From Chitinophagales bacterium (lineage in GTDB: Bacteria; Bacteroidota; Bacteroidia; Chitinophagales; LD1), in contig JAHBTS010000004.1 of the NCBI GenBank assembly GCA_019638515.1, forward strand, positions 124,001-188,000: DNA of 64,000 nt, written 5' to 3'. This document shows, piece by piece, positions 44,904-53,818 of this stretch (positions are counted from its first letter, which is position 1; each line of letters begins with the position of its first letter). Made by a program: the position numbers and the translations under genes. The notes under the pieces were generated by a model. That model saw only the letters and a list, made by a program, of their open reading frames with translations. It was not told the DNA's origin and did not search any database.

Positions 44904-46178
44904 ATGAACGTTGTAGAGCTTTACGATATTTTTAAACAAAGCACCGGTATTACTACCGACAGCCGAAATATTGCTGCAAACAATATTTTTTTTGCACTAA
45001 AAGGCACAAATTTTAATGGCAATCTCTTTGCTGCCGAAGCAATCGAAAAAGGCGCTTTGCTGGTAGTGGCAGATGAGCAGCATTTTGCACCTAATCCTAA
45101 AATTGCCATAGTAGAAAACGCACTGCAAACCATGCAGCAATTGGCGCTTTTTCATCGCAAAAAATTTAAGGGAAAAGTAATAGCACTTACAGGCAGCAAT
45201 GGCAAAACCACCACCAAAGAACTAATGGCTGCCGTACTTGCAACCACCTACAAAACACAAGCCACCAAAGGCAATTTAAACAACCATATAGGCATACCGC
45301 TCACGCTGCTTTCTATGCCCGAAAGCATAGACTTTGCCATAGTGGAAATGGGCGCCAATCACCAGCAAGAAATACACAGCTATTGCCAATATGTGGAACC
45401 CGATTTTGGTTTAGTTACCAATGTTGGTTTGGCGCACCTCGAAGGTTTTGGCGGTTTTGAAGGTGTGGTAAAAGGGAAAACAGAATTGTATCGCTACCTA
45501 GCTGCTAATGGCGGCAAAGTATTTGTAAATACCGACAACGATATACTGCTGCACCAAGCAAAAGAAGCGGGATTTATCGCGTCCAACCTTATTACTTACG
45601 GCACGGCAGCTCCGGCTTTTTGCGAAGGTAAGTTGCAAGAAGGAACTTTTTTAACGCTGGCAGCCGCAGGCGAAACCATACACACCAACTTAGTTGGCAA
45701 CTATAACTTTGAAAACGCACTGGCAGCTTGCTGCACCGGAAAATATTTTGGTGTAGAGTTTCCAAAAATAAAAGCCGCATTGGAAAATTATGTACCAACC
45801 AATAACCGCTCGCAAAAGATAGAGCAAAATGGCAACACCATTATTTTAGATTGCTACAATGCCAACCCCAGCAGTATGAAAGCAGCCATAGAAAGTTTTG
45901 CCAACACGGCAGCCCAGCCTCGCATAGCCATTTTGGGAGGCATGAAAGAAATGGGCGGCAGCAGCGCTCGTGTACACGAAGAAATAGCGGCTTTGGCGCA
46001 GGCACAGCAACTGGAGCAAGTTATTTTTGTGGGCAGCGAATTTGAGGTGGCCAATTTTGGATTAAAGTTTTTAACTACCGAAGCAGCCATAAACTGGTTG
46101 AAAGCCCACCCTTTTTCCGGAGCCAATATTTTGGTGAAAGGCTCGCGGGCATATAAGTTAGAAACACTCTTTCTATAA
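44904..46178 (+). CDS. murF: UDP-N-acetylmuramoyl-tripeptide--D-alanyl-D-alanine ligase
   Basis: 424 residues. N-terminal DSR-containing segment: GITTDSRNIAANNIFFALKG. The ATP P-loop is ALTGSNGKTTTKEL (around residue 95-107). Then FAIVEMGANHQQEI, GNYNFENALAA, and DCYNANPSSMKAAIESF follow. It adds D-Ala-D-Ala to the peptidoglycan precursor. No other mur gene is near. Confidence 0.96.
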   Translation: MNVVELYDIFKQSTGITTDSRNIAANNIFFALKGTNFNGNLFAAEAIEKGALLVVADEQHFAPNPKIAIVENALQTMQQLALFHRKKFKGKVIALTGSNGKTTTKELMAAVLATTYKTQATKGNLNNHIGIPLTLLSMPESIDFAIVEMGANHQQEIHSYCQYVEPDFGLVTNVGLAHLEGFGGFEGVVKGKTELYRYLAANGGKVFVNTDNDILLHQAKEAGFIASNLITYGTAAPAFCEGKLQEGTFLTLAAAGETIHTNLVGNYNFENALAACCTGKYFGVEFPKIKAALENYVPTNNRSQKIEQNGNTIILDCYNANPSSMKAAIESFANTAAQPRIAILGGMKEMGGSSARVHEEIAALAQAQQLEQVIFVGSEFEVANFGLKFLTTEAAINWLKAHPFSGANILVKGSRAYKLETLFL

Positions 46179-46198
46179 ATAATTTTAGCCGCGTGTGC

Positions 46199-48100
46199 TT
46201 ATTTTTGAATAATAGGCAGTTCTATAGCCGAAGGATAAATGGCACTACACGAAAACGAAAAATTTTGAGGACGCACATCCGTTAAATCGAAGTGTTCGGT
46301 ATCACCTCCGGCAAAACTTATTCTAAGGCTGTGCCCTTTCATTATTTGATACGAAATGGGCAGCATATCGAACTGTAAGCGCACCACCTCGTTTGCGCGG
46401 TATGGTAAAGCATCGGCTTTTAAATAAGAGTGCTGCGGAATATCAGAAGTGTAAAGCGGTTTTTCTGCTATTTTGCGGTGCAGTGGGCGAAACATTCCTT
46501 CGGTAATGTAAGTAACAGTTCCTTCGGGCGAAACATCTTCTAAGTATGCAAAAACGGTAGCATCGTCAGCATCGCCACTCCAGTAAACATCTACCCACGG
46601 AGATCCGGTAATTTCAGTAACTTTTTGCAAAGGTGCCGTGGTAAAAGAAAGTAATTTTTTATCTTCTTCGGCACGGTTGGCATAATTGGTAGGGCCATTC
46701 ATAAAGAGTTGCGTAACACTGTTCCAACGCGAAGTGTTGCCGCTATTGGCAGTATAATCTACTTTGTAATTCAATACACCTTCTTTTTGTAATTGAGGTG
46801 TAAGCGATTGGTCGGCATTTAAAAAAAACTTGGTGCGTTGCTGTGTTACAAGTGGCCAAGTATCGCTGGTTTTCCATGTTTCTTCTCCAATGGTGTAATA
46901 GCGCAGGGTGGGCTCTTTATTGATGCCGTTGTTGATGCCTTTTAGATAGTAATCGAAGAAGCGCAGCATTTCCAGTTTTATATTAAAATCTACTGCTTTG
47001 CTGGGAGCAAAAGGGCTAACATTGTTTTGCGGGCCGTGATCCCACGGGCCAAGCAACACCTTTTGAGTGTTTTTGGTGTTTTGCATTCCATCTAAAAGAC
47101 TTTTTTGCAAAGCGCCATCGTACCAGCCGCCAATGCGGTAAATTGGTGTGCCGGAGTTTTCAATTTTTTGGCGGTATGTGTGTATGCTGAAAGCTTCGCT
47201 GTTTACACCCAGGCCTTCGTGAATATCGTCTCTAAAAGTTACTTTTTTAATGCCGCTTATGATGTTGAAATTATCGAGGTGCAGCGCCAAAGCGCTGTGA
47301 TAAACAGCACGCTTTTTATCGCCTTTTACGGGATTTACACCAAAAAGCAACTTTGCTTTTTTACCGAAAATGGAAAAATCGTTTTTATCTAAACTCTGCG
47401 TGGTTTTTCCCCACACATCTATAAAAGGTCCGGCACGCACTCCTCCGGGAAACATAATGTAGTTGTATAAATCAAAAATATTGCTGCGCGGAATACATGC
47501 TTTTACTGCCGGATGTTGGTTCACCAAAAGCATTTCGGCAGTGGTGCCCACATAGCTTACGCCTGTGGTGCCCACTTTGCCATTGCTCCACGGTTGGCTA
47601 ATAATCCAATCTACAATTTCTTTTCCATCGGCAATTTCTTCGGGGCTAAATTCCATTTGGCGCTCTCCGGTAGAAGCTCCCGAGCCGCGTACATCTACAA
47701 TAATACAGGCATAGCCGTGCGAGGTAAAAAATTCTATTTCTTCTTCGGGTACCACTACCAGCAGCGGATGCACAAATAAGGTAAGTGGAAATTTGGCACG
47801 CAGCGATCGCACATAGCGGGTTAGGTATAAGATGGTTGGAACCTGCTTGCCATTTTCGAGTTTTTTGGGAAGAAAAATATCGGTGGCAATGAGCGTGCTA
47901 TCGCGCATGGTAAGGTAGCGCGAACTGTATTGAAAACCTTTGTACTCCGGCTTTGTGTAACCTTGGTAAACTCCCGGAGCGCTTAACTTGCCGGAGTTTT
48001 TACCGCCCGAAACATGATGGTCGAATTTAGGGGTGGCTGCTATGCACAAAGAAGCAAACCAGAAAAAAGAAAACAGTAGAGCGCCAAAACGAATGAACAT
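46199..48100 (-). CDS. CocE/NonD-family hydrolase (X-Pro peptidase S15-like)
   Basis: 633 residues. A signal peptide (residues ~1-22, ending CIAATP) makes it an exported enzyme. The alpha/beta-hydrolase core holds DVRGSGASTGERQME, the nucleophile elbow GTTGVSYVGTT with Ser near 180, and later RIGGWYDGALQ and LLGPWDHGPQ, which carry the catalytic Asp and His. A C-terminal jelly-roll domain (~400-630) matches cocaine esterase and S15 peptidases. The natural substrate (ester, peptide or beta-lactam) is not evident. Confidence 0.9.
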   Translation of the reverse strand: MFIRFGALLFSFFWFASLCIAATPKFDHHVSGGKNSGKLSAPGVYQGYTKPEYKGFQYSSRYLTMRDSTLIATDIFLPKKLENGKQVPTILYLTRYVRSLRAKFPLTLFVHPLLVVVPEEEIEFFTSHGYACIIVDVRGSGASTGERQMEFSPEEIADGKEIVDWIISQPWSNGKVGTTGVSYVGTTAEMLLVNQHPAVKACIPRSNIFDLYNYIMFPGGVRAGPFIDVWGKTTQSLDKNDFSIFGKKAKLLFGVNPVKGDKKRAVYHSALALHLDNFNIISGIKKVTFRDDIHEGLGVNSEAFSIHTYRQKIENSGTPIYRIGGWYDGALQKSLLDGMQNTKNTQKVLLGPWDHGPQNNVSPFAPSKAVDFNIKLEMLRFFDYYLKGINNGINKEPTLRYYTIGEETWKTSDTWPLVTQQRTKFFLNADQSLTPQLQKEGVLNYKVDYTANSGNTSRWNSVTQLFMNGPTNYANRAEEDKKLLSFTTAPLQKVTEITGSPWVDVYWSGDADDATVFAYLEDVSPEGTVTYITEGMFRPLHRKIAEKPLYTSDIPQHSYLKADALPYRANEVVRLQFDMLPISYQIMKGHSLRISFAGGDTEHFDLTDVRPQNFSFSCSAIYPSAIELPIIQK

Positions 48101-48130
48101 CTTTAGTCGAAAAATTTAAGGAGCACATTA

Positions 48131-48138
48131 CAAAAATA
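48131..48138 (-). promoter_or_regulatory. -7 element of the CocE-type gene (TATTTTTG)
   Basis: TATTTTTG on the minus strand fits TAnnTTTG and ends 30 bases before the ATG. No -33 TTG was seen. Confidence 0.4.
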
Positions 48139-48255
48139 AGGCTGCCGAAAGTAAAGAAAAACACGCTGCTGTTTTAAATTTTTAGCTGAAATATTTTTAG
48201 GACACTTGCTTTAACAACACACAACAGCATCAACGGCATTGGTGAAAAATTTATG

Positions 48256-48263
48256 TACGTTTG
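48256..48263 (+). promoter_or_regulatory. -7 element of the polysaccharide cluster (TACGTTTG)
   Basis: TACGTTTG precedes the first GT2 gene by 32 bases. The five cluster genes after it are packed with overlaps or short gaps, so it may drive all of them. Confidence 0.45.
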
Positions 48264-48295
48264 TACATTCCAAAAAAGCAGATATAAAAGGGTTT

Positions 48296-49231
48296 ATGGC
48301 AGAGGCTCCACCTATTCTTACCGTTGTGATTCCGGCATACAATGCCGAAAAATATATTCGGGAAACTATAGACTCAGTACTGAAACAAAAAACGAGTTTT
48401 AATTTTGAAGTAGTAGTGGCAGATGATTGTTCTAAAGACAGCACTTTTGCAATATGCCAAGAATATGCCCAACAGCATTCAAACTTTAAGGTAATACGGC
48501 ACGAAAAAAATTTGGGCAACGGACAGCCAAACCCTAACCTGTACTATGTTAGCACTTATCCTAAAACACCTTTTATTGCAGCTATAGATGCCGATGATAT
48601 TTATGCTACCGATGATTTTTTGGAGCGGCAGGTACAGTTTTTAATAAACAATCCCGATGTAACAAAAGTTTTTACGAATGTAGAAGTGTTTAATTCCGAA
48701 ACAGGCGAAGCAAAGGTGCGCTTTACCAACCAAACCAAACCTCCTGCAACGTTCGATTTACACTATTATTTAAAAAACACAGTGGCAATATGCCAAAGTT
48801 CAACAGTATTTAGAAATAGTAGTGAAAATGCAATACCATCCTACGTTGGCAAGTATTTTCAATGCGATTGGCTATTGCATGTTTTTCATGGATTGCACGG
48901 AAAATTGGGCTACAACGATTTTGTAGGGGTAAAATACAGAGTACACTCTACCAATGCCACCAATCCGCGCAATCAGGAAAAAATATTTTTAGATGGTATA
49001 GATATTACTTACAACCTCATAAAAAAGATGTTGCCCGAGCCATATCATAAGTATTTCGATCATCCCCGATTCGAAATGAATATGCTGGCATTTTATTACC
49101 TGCGCACCAAGCAATTTTCGCTATTTTTGAAATGGTATATAAGGTGGTTTAAGGTTACACCATTAAAGGCAATAAACTTTAGAGACCAATTCTATTTGCT
49201 TAGGAAAAACATAGCACAGATAAAGAAATAA
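48296..49231 (+). CDS. GT2-family glycosyltransferase
   Basis: 311 residues from the ATG at 48296; the frame opens earlier at 48239 without family features. It begins LTVVIPAYNAEKYIRETIDSVLKQ, then VVVADDCSKDST and FIAAIDADDIYATDDFL, where DAD is the metal-binding DxD. These define the GT-A fold of GT2. A soluble or peripheral transferase for a surface glycan is likely; donor and acceptor sugars are unknown. Confidence 0.93.
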   Translation: MAEAPPILTVVIPAYNAEKYIRETIDSVLKQKTSFNFEVVVADDCSKDSTFAICQEYAQQHSNFKVIRHEKNLGNGQPNPNLYYVSTYPKTPFIAAIDADDIYATDDFLERQVQFLINNPDVTKVFTNVEVFNSETGEAKVRFTNQTKPPATFDLHYYLKNTVAICQSSTVFRNSSENAIPSYVGKYFQCDWLLHVFHGLHGKLGYNDFVGVKYRVHSTNATNPRNQEKIFLDGIDITYNLIKKMLPEPYHKYFDHPRFEMNMLAFYYLRTKQFSLFLKWYIRWFKVTPLKAINFRDQFYLLRKNIAQIKK

Positions 49232-49236
49232 TACGA

Positions 49237-50622
49237 ATGAAAAACAAGTGGTTTTGGGTTGTAGGTTTTGCCTTGTTATTATTATATACCAGAAGCTTTT
49301 TTCTTTTCAGTTACATATTACCGGAAATAGACCCCGATAGCTTTGGCTATTTTCTATACGGAAAGGGGCTTTTTGATGGCAACCTTTCGGTACTGCACTC
49401 TATTTCGATAGATTTTCCGCAGGGGTATCCCATTTTTTTAATGCTTATATACAAACTTGGGTTTAGCACAAAGGCGGTAATATTGGTTCAAACCTTGTTG
49501 TCTATTTCGGCATTTTGCTTGTTGTTTTATGAATTGCTGCACTGGGGAACTTTTGTAGCTATTGTAGCAAATATGGGTTTGTTTCTTTTTGCCATAGATA
49601 GCGGCACCATAGGCTACGAAAGCACGCTTATGACCGAGTCTCTTTTTACATCGCTATTGGCATTGTTTACCGGGGTGCTGTTGGGCGCAATAAGAACCAA
49701 TAACAACAAACTTTGGTTCTTGCTGTCTATCCTTTTTTGGTTGCCTTCTTATGTGCGTTCTAACGGTGTTTTTCTGTATGTTATGTTGTTTTTGTTAGTA
49801 GCGGTATTGTGGCACAACAAGCAGTATAAAACGATTAAAATACTGGTGTATCCTTTTTTGATTTTATCGTTTTTGTGGATGGGCTATAACTATGTGATAG
49901 ACGGCATTCCGTATCCCGGAAATATGAAAAGAGTAGCGGTGGTACTGGATAGAAAATTTAATAAAGAAGCAGCCGAAAAGAAAACACCTGCGCCATTACA
50001 AGAGAGTGCTCCACCTTCGGATGACGATACTTTTAGAGGAAGACTACAGCGCTATATTGCCGGAACAAAACAACCCACACCGCATTTTTATGCCAATAAT
50101 TTGGCAGTAAGATTCGAGCGGTTTTACTCAGATTCGTTGCCCGTAAACGATGAGTATAACTATAAATATCACGCAAGCTATGCTATTAGCAGCGAGGTAG
50201 TAAAAGCTGTTTACGGAGAATTTTATGCATTAGATTACTATAAGAACTACCAAAGCATAGTTGAAGAGTTGAAGCAAAGCAGCAATTGGCGCAATGTAAA
50301 GTTTTTGCCGTTTAATGTGTTTTACAAAATAGCTTCGTTGTACAAAGCAAGCGGCATCAATACTTTAGCCGTGTTTATTGCGTTGGTGCTTTCGCTTTAT
50401 TTTGTAGTTAGAAGCAATAGCAAGATTACGGTTGCTTCGGGAGCATTTATTGTACTCTTTTTGGTGTTGTGTTTTTGGTTGAATATCGTAATCATAAGTT
50501 TTGCGCACGGCAGAAGTTTATTCCGATACGGGCATACTGCCATATTTTTTGTGTATTTGTTGCCCGGTTTTATTTCTTTAATGTTTACAAGACCAATTTT
50601 TAAACTGCATGCTCAACCATAA
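49237..50622 (+). CDS. Polytopic membrane protein, GT-C glycosyltransferase-like
   Basis: 461 residues with about 10 hydrophobic helices. After helix 1 comes EIDPDSFGYFLYGKGLF, an acidic loop typical of GT-C (GT39/GT83-like) enzymes. A large soluble insert lies at residues ~235-365. These use polyprenyl-linked sugars outside the membrane. Exact family membership is uncertain; a flippase or polymerase is less likely because of the Asp loop. It begins 5 bases after the GT2 gene and overlaps the next by 14 bases. Confidence 0.75.
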   Translation: MKNKWFWVVGFALLLLYTRSFFLFSYILPEIDPDSFGYFLYGKGLFDGNLSVLHSISIDFPQGYPIFLMLIYKLGFSTKAVILVQTLLSISAFCLLFYELLHWGTFVAIVANMGLFLFAIDSGTIGYESTLMTESLFTSLLALFTGVLLGAIRTNNNKLWFLLSILFWLPSYVRSNGVFLYVMLFLLVAVLWHNKQYKTIKILVYPFLILSFLWMGYNYVIDGIPYPGNMKRVAVVLDRKFNKEAAEKKTPAPLQESAPPSDDDTFRGRLQRYIAGTKQPTPHFYANNLAVRFERFYSDSLPVNDEYNYKYHASYAISSEVVKAVYGEFYALDYYKNYQSIVEELKQSSNWRNVKFLPFNVFYKIASLYKASGINTLAVFIALVLSLYFVVRSNSKITVASGAFIVLFLVLCFWLNIVIISFAHGRSLFRYGHTAIFFVYLLPGFISLMFTRPIFKLHAQP

Positions 50623-51706
50623 AACTATAGCCGTTGTGGTGCCTTGCTATAACGAAGAAACTCAAATAGGAATGGTTATAGAAACCATGCCCGATTTTGT
50701 AGATAGAATAGTGATTGTAAACGATAACAGCAAAGACAAAACCGCAGCAGTAGTAGAAAACTATATTGGGCAGTTGCAACCTTCGGCAATTATTGAAGAT
50801 GCTACCCAAAAAGAGTTTTCTGCCAACCGCTATAACAAAGCAGAAGAAGTATTGCATTTACAATCAATAGAGGAAAAGAAACTCTTTAATCCATCGGTGG
50901 TTGCAAACAAAACGCCATCAACCGATAGAATTATTTTAATAAACCATACCGTAAACGGAGGTGTAGGCGCAGCAATAGCTTCAGGATATAAATGGTGTAA
51001 AGATCATAAGATAGATTGTACGGCAGTAATGGCAGGCGATGGACAAATGGATCCATCGGAGTTAGAAGGTATTTGTATGCCGGTAGTTAGCGAACAAGTA
51101 GATTATGTAAAAGGGAATCGCCTTATTCACCGCAGTGCTTGGTTGGTAATTCCTAAGGTGCGGTTTTTTGGCAATTCAATACTTTCTATACTAACCAAAT
51201 TGGCTTCGGGTTATTGGCGAATAAGCGATACGCAAACAGGCTACACCGCCATTTCTCTTGCGGGTTTAAACGCCATTAGGTTGTACGATATTTACAAAAG
51301 TTATGGCATGCCAAACGATATGTTGGTAAAACTAAATATTGCCATGTGTACTTTGCGCGAGGTAGAAATAAAACCGGTGTACAATGTGGGCGAAGCCAGC
51401 AAAATGAAAATTTTTAAAGTTATTCCGAGAGTAAGCTGGCTGCTCGTTAAATTGTTTTTTAATCGCCTTTGGAATAAATATCTTTTTAGAGATTTTCATC
51501 CATTGTTTATTCTATATCACTTAGGATTTCTTTTAATGCTGTTTTCTATTCCATACGGTGTAAAAATATGCGGTAGAATTATTGAGGGTGCAACCGTAAA
51601 TCCTGTTACACTTTTGGGTTTTGGCTTTTTAATACTAACCGGCATACAGTTTTTGCTTTTTGCCATGTGGATGGATATTCAAGATAACGAAAGATTATAT
51701 AAGTAA
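50609..51706 (+). CDS. GT2-family, dolichol-phosphate-mannose-synthase-like transferase
   Basis: 365 residues. The GT-A core begins AVVVPCYNEETQIGMVIETMP and has VNDNSKDKTAA, NGGVGAAIASGYKW, and VMAGDGQMDPSEL (metal-binding acidic motif). Between the second and third of these lies a ~45-residue insert (about residues 57-107) not usual in the family. Two C-terminal membrane helices (~300-355) anchor it. It probably makes or uses a lipid-linked sugar. Confidence 0.87.
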   Translation: MLNHKTIAVVVPCYNEETQIGMVIETMPDFVDRIVIVNDNSKDKTAAVVENYIGQLQPSAIIEDATQKEFSANRYNKAEEVLHLQSIEEKKLFNPSVVANKTPSTDRIILINHTVNGGVGAAIASGYKWCKDHKIDCTAVMAGDGQMDPSELEGICMPVVSEQVDYVKGNRLIHRSAWLVIPKVRFFGNSILSILTKLASGYWRISDTQTGYTAISLAGLNAIRLYDIYKSYGMPNDMLVKLNIAMCTLREVEIKPVYNVGEASKMKIFKVIPRVSWLLVKLFFNRLWNKYLFRDFHPLFILYHLGFLLMLFSIPYGVKICGRIIEGATVNPVTLLGFGFLILTGIQFLLFAMWMDIQDNERLYK

Positions 51707-51712
51707 TACAGC

Positions 51713-52738
51713 ATGAGCGTTTTATTTGATATTGGGCATCCGGCTCACGTGCACCTCTTCAAAAACTTTATTAAGTACCTTACGGGCAAAGGCATAAAGG
51801 TGGTAACCACCAGTAGAGACAAAGAAATTACCAATACGCTTTTAGAGCATTATGGTATAGAATATGTTTCGCTGAGCGCTCCGCGAAAGGGGCTTTTTAA
51901 TATGTTTTTGGAACTGTTGGTTAGAGATTACGAGATATTGAAGTTGCACAGAAAGCACCAATTTACATACGCCTTTGGCACTTCGGTTTCTATTGCACAC
52001 CTTTCGGCAATTACACAAGTAAAGTCGTATAATTTTAATGAAGATGATGACGATGTGGTGGCGCTCTACACCAATATTACGTATCCGTTTTGCACCAAAA
52101 TAATTAACCCCGATTGCTTGCGCTACAATAAGTGGAGAGAAAGGCGCGTACTATATCCTTCTTACCACGAATTGGCTTATTTGCATCCCAATAATTTTAA
52201 GGCCGATGAAAGTGTTTTGCAAAAATACGGATTAGAAAAAGGCAAGTATGTAATTTTTAGATTGGTAGCATTAGCAGCGCATCACGATATTGGTGCAAAA
52301 GGAATTTCGGCAGCACTAAAAGCAAAAATGCAGGCAGAATTAAGCGGCTACCATATTGTAGAATCGTTTGAAGGGAAAGCAGGCAACAAAGTAGATCCGT
52401 GGGATATGCACCATTTGCTGGCTTTTGCCAAAATGATAATCTCCGACTCCCAAACCATGACCATAGAAGCTGCCGTATTGGGCATTCCGGCAATTAGAAT
52501 AAACACATTTATTGGCAAGAGTACCGTAATTGATGAGCTAGAACAAAAGTACCTGCTTGCCTATGGTTTTTTCCCACACCAAGAGCAAACCATTTTAGAT
52601 ACGCTAAAAAGTTTGCTTGCCAACACCAGTTTAGAGCAAGATTGGAAACAAAAACAACAAACGTTTTTAAACGATAAGGTGGATTTTAATAATTGGATGA
52701 TTCAATACTTTGAACAAGAAATTAAAACATCGGTATGA
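51713..52738 (+). CDS. DUF354 domain protein, GT-B-like
   Basis: 341 residues. It starts VLFDIGHPAHVHLFKNFIKYL, the hallmark of DUF354, followed by FAFGTS-like YAFGTSVSIAHLS and the C-terminal MIISDSQTMTIEAAVLGIPAIRINT. The fold is related to the UDP-GlcNAc 2-epimerase and GT-B enzymes. DUF354 genes are often found in surface polysaccharide clusters beside wecB, as here, but their reaction is not defined. Overlaps wecB by four bases. Confidence 0.88.
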   Translation: MSVLFDIGHPAHVHLFKNFIKYLTGKGIKVVTTSRDKEITNTLLEHYGIEYVSLSAPRKGLFNMFLELLVRDYEILKLHRKHQFTYAFGTSVSIAHLSAITQVKSYNFNEDDDDVVALYTNITYPFCTKIINPDCLRYNKWRERRVLYPSYHELAYLHPNNFKADESVLQKYGLEKGKYVIFRLVALAAHHDIGAKGISAALKAKMQAELSGYHIVESFEGKAGNKVDPWDMHHLLAFAKMIISDSQTMTIEAAVLGIPAIRINTFIGKSTVIDELEQKYLLAYGFFPHQEQTILDTLKSLLANTSLEQDWKQKQQTFLNDKVDFNNWMIQYFEQEIKTSV

Positions 52739-53781
52739 AAGTAGTTTCAATAATAGGAGCACGCCCTCAATTTATTAAAGCATCGGTAGTGTGCGAAGCG
52801 CTTAAAAGCAAAGGCATAGAAGAAGTATTGGTAAATTCCGGGCAGCATTACGATGCCAATATGAGCGATGTGTTTTTTAAAAGCCTGAATATTCCGCAGG
52901 CGGCCTATAATTTAGAGGTTGGCTCGGGTTCGCATGCCGAAATGACCGCCAAAATAATGATAGAGTTTGAGCGTGTTGTGCTGCAAGAAAAACCGGATTA
53001 TATTTTAGTGTATGGCGATACCAATACCACACTTGCCGGAGCTTTGGTGGCATCGAAAATTAAAATACCAATTGCACATATCGAAGCGGGAATTAGAATG
53101 TTTCCGAAAGATATGCCCGAAGAAATAAACAGGGTTTTGGTAGATAGAATTTCTGCAAAATTGTTTTGCGCCTCCAACTTAGGAATAGAAAATTTAAGTA
53201 AAGAAGGCATTACCAACGGAGTGTTGTTTTCCGGAGATGTAATGTATGATGTGTTTAAAAAAATGCAACCGCATTTCGATTACAGCACATTGGCAAAACA
53301 CCAACTTAAAGAAAACAATTTTGTGGTGGTAACACTCCACCGCGACTATAATGTGGATGTGGCCGAAAAGTTGCAAAGCATTTTACAACAACTCAATAAG
53401 GTTGCGGCAGCATATCCGGTTTTGTTTTCAGTACATCCGCGCACCAGAAAGCGCATAGCCGAGTTTGGCTTAGAGGCACTCACGCAAAAACTTACATTGC
53501 TGGAACCGTTGGGCTACTTTGAAATGATGGGCTTAATAGCAGCGTCTAGAAATATTATTACCGATAGCGGAGGCTTGCAAAAGGAATCGTATTTTGCAGG
53601 TAAGCAAGCCGTAGTGGTAATGCCCGATACCGGATGGCAAGAATTGGTAGATAGGCAAATAAATGTGCTGAGCACACCGGAAGCCATTTACGAAAAATGG
53701 GAAAATCTTTCGCCTGCGCATTTTGAGCAAAATATATATGGCAAAGCCGATGCAGCCGAAATTATAGCTGCTAATCTCTAA
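52735..53781 (+). CDS. wecB: UDP-N-acetylglucosamine 2-epimerase (non-hydrolysing)
   Basis: 348 residues. Motifs: IIGARPQFIKASVV, VNSGQHYDANMSD, VYGDTNTTLAGALVAS, HIEAGIRMFPKDMPEEINRVLVD, VHPRTRKRI, and TDSGGLQKES. It interconverts UDP-GlcNAc and UDP-ManNAc for surface glycans. It is the last gene of the 48.3-53.8 kb cluster; its start lies in the DUF354 stop (ATGA). Confidence 0.95.
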   Translation: MKVVSIIGARPQFIKASVVCEALKSKGIEEVLVNSGQHYDANMSDVFFKSLNIPQAAYNLEVGSGSHAEMTAKIMIEFERVVLQEKPDYILVYGDTNTTLAGALVASKIKIPIAHIEAGIRMFPKDMPEEINRVLVDRISAKLFCASNLGIENLSKEGITNGVLFSGDVMYDVFKKMQPHFDYSTLAKHQLKENNFVVVTLHRDYNVDVAEKLQSILQQLNKVAAAYPVLFSVHPRTRKRIAEFGLEALTQKLTLLEPLGYFEMMGLIAASRNIITDSGGLQKESYFAGKQAVVVMPDTGWQELVDRQINVLSTPEAIYEKWENLSPAHFEQNIYGKADAAEIIAANL

Positions 53782-53818
53782 TGAAAAGAGGTATTTAACT
53801 TTCAGGTTTGTGACAATA

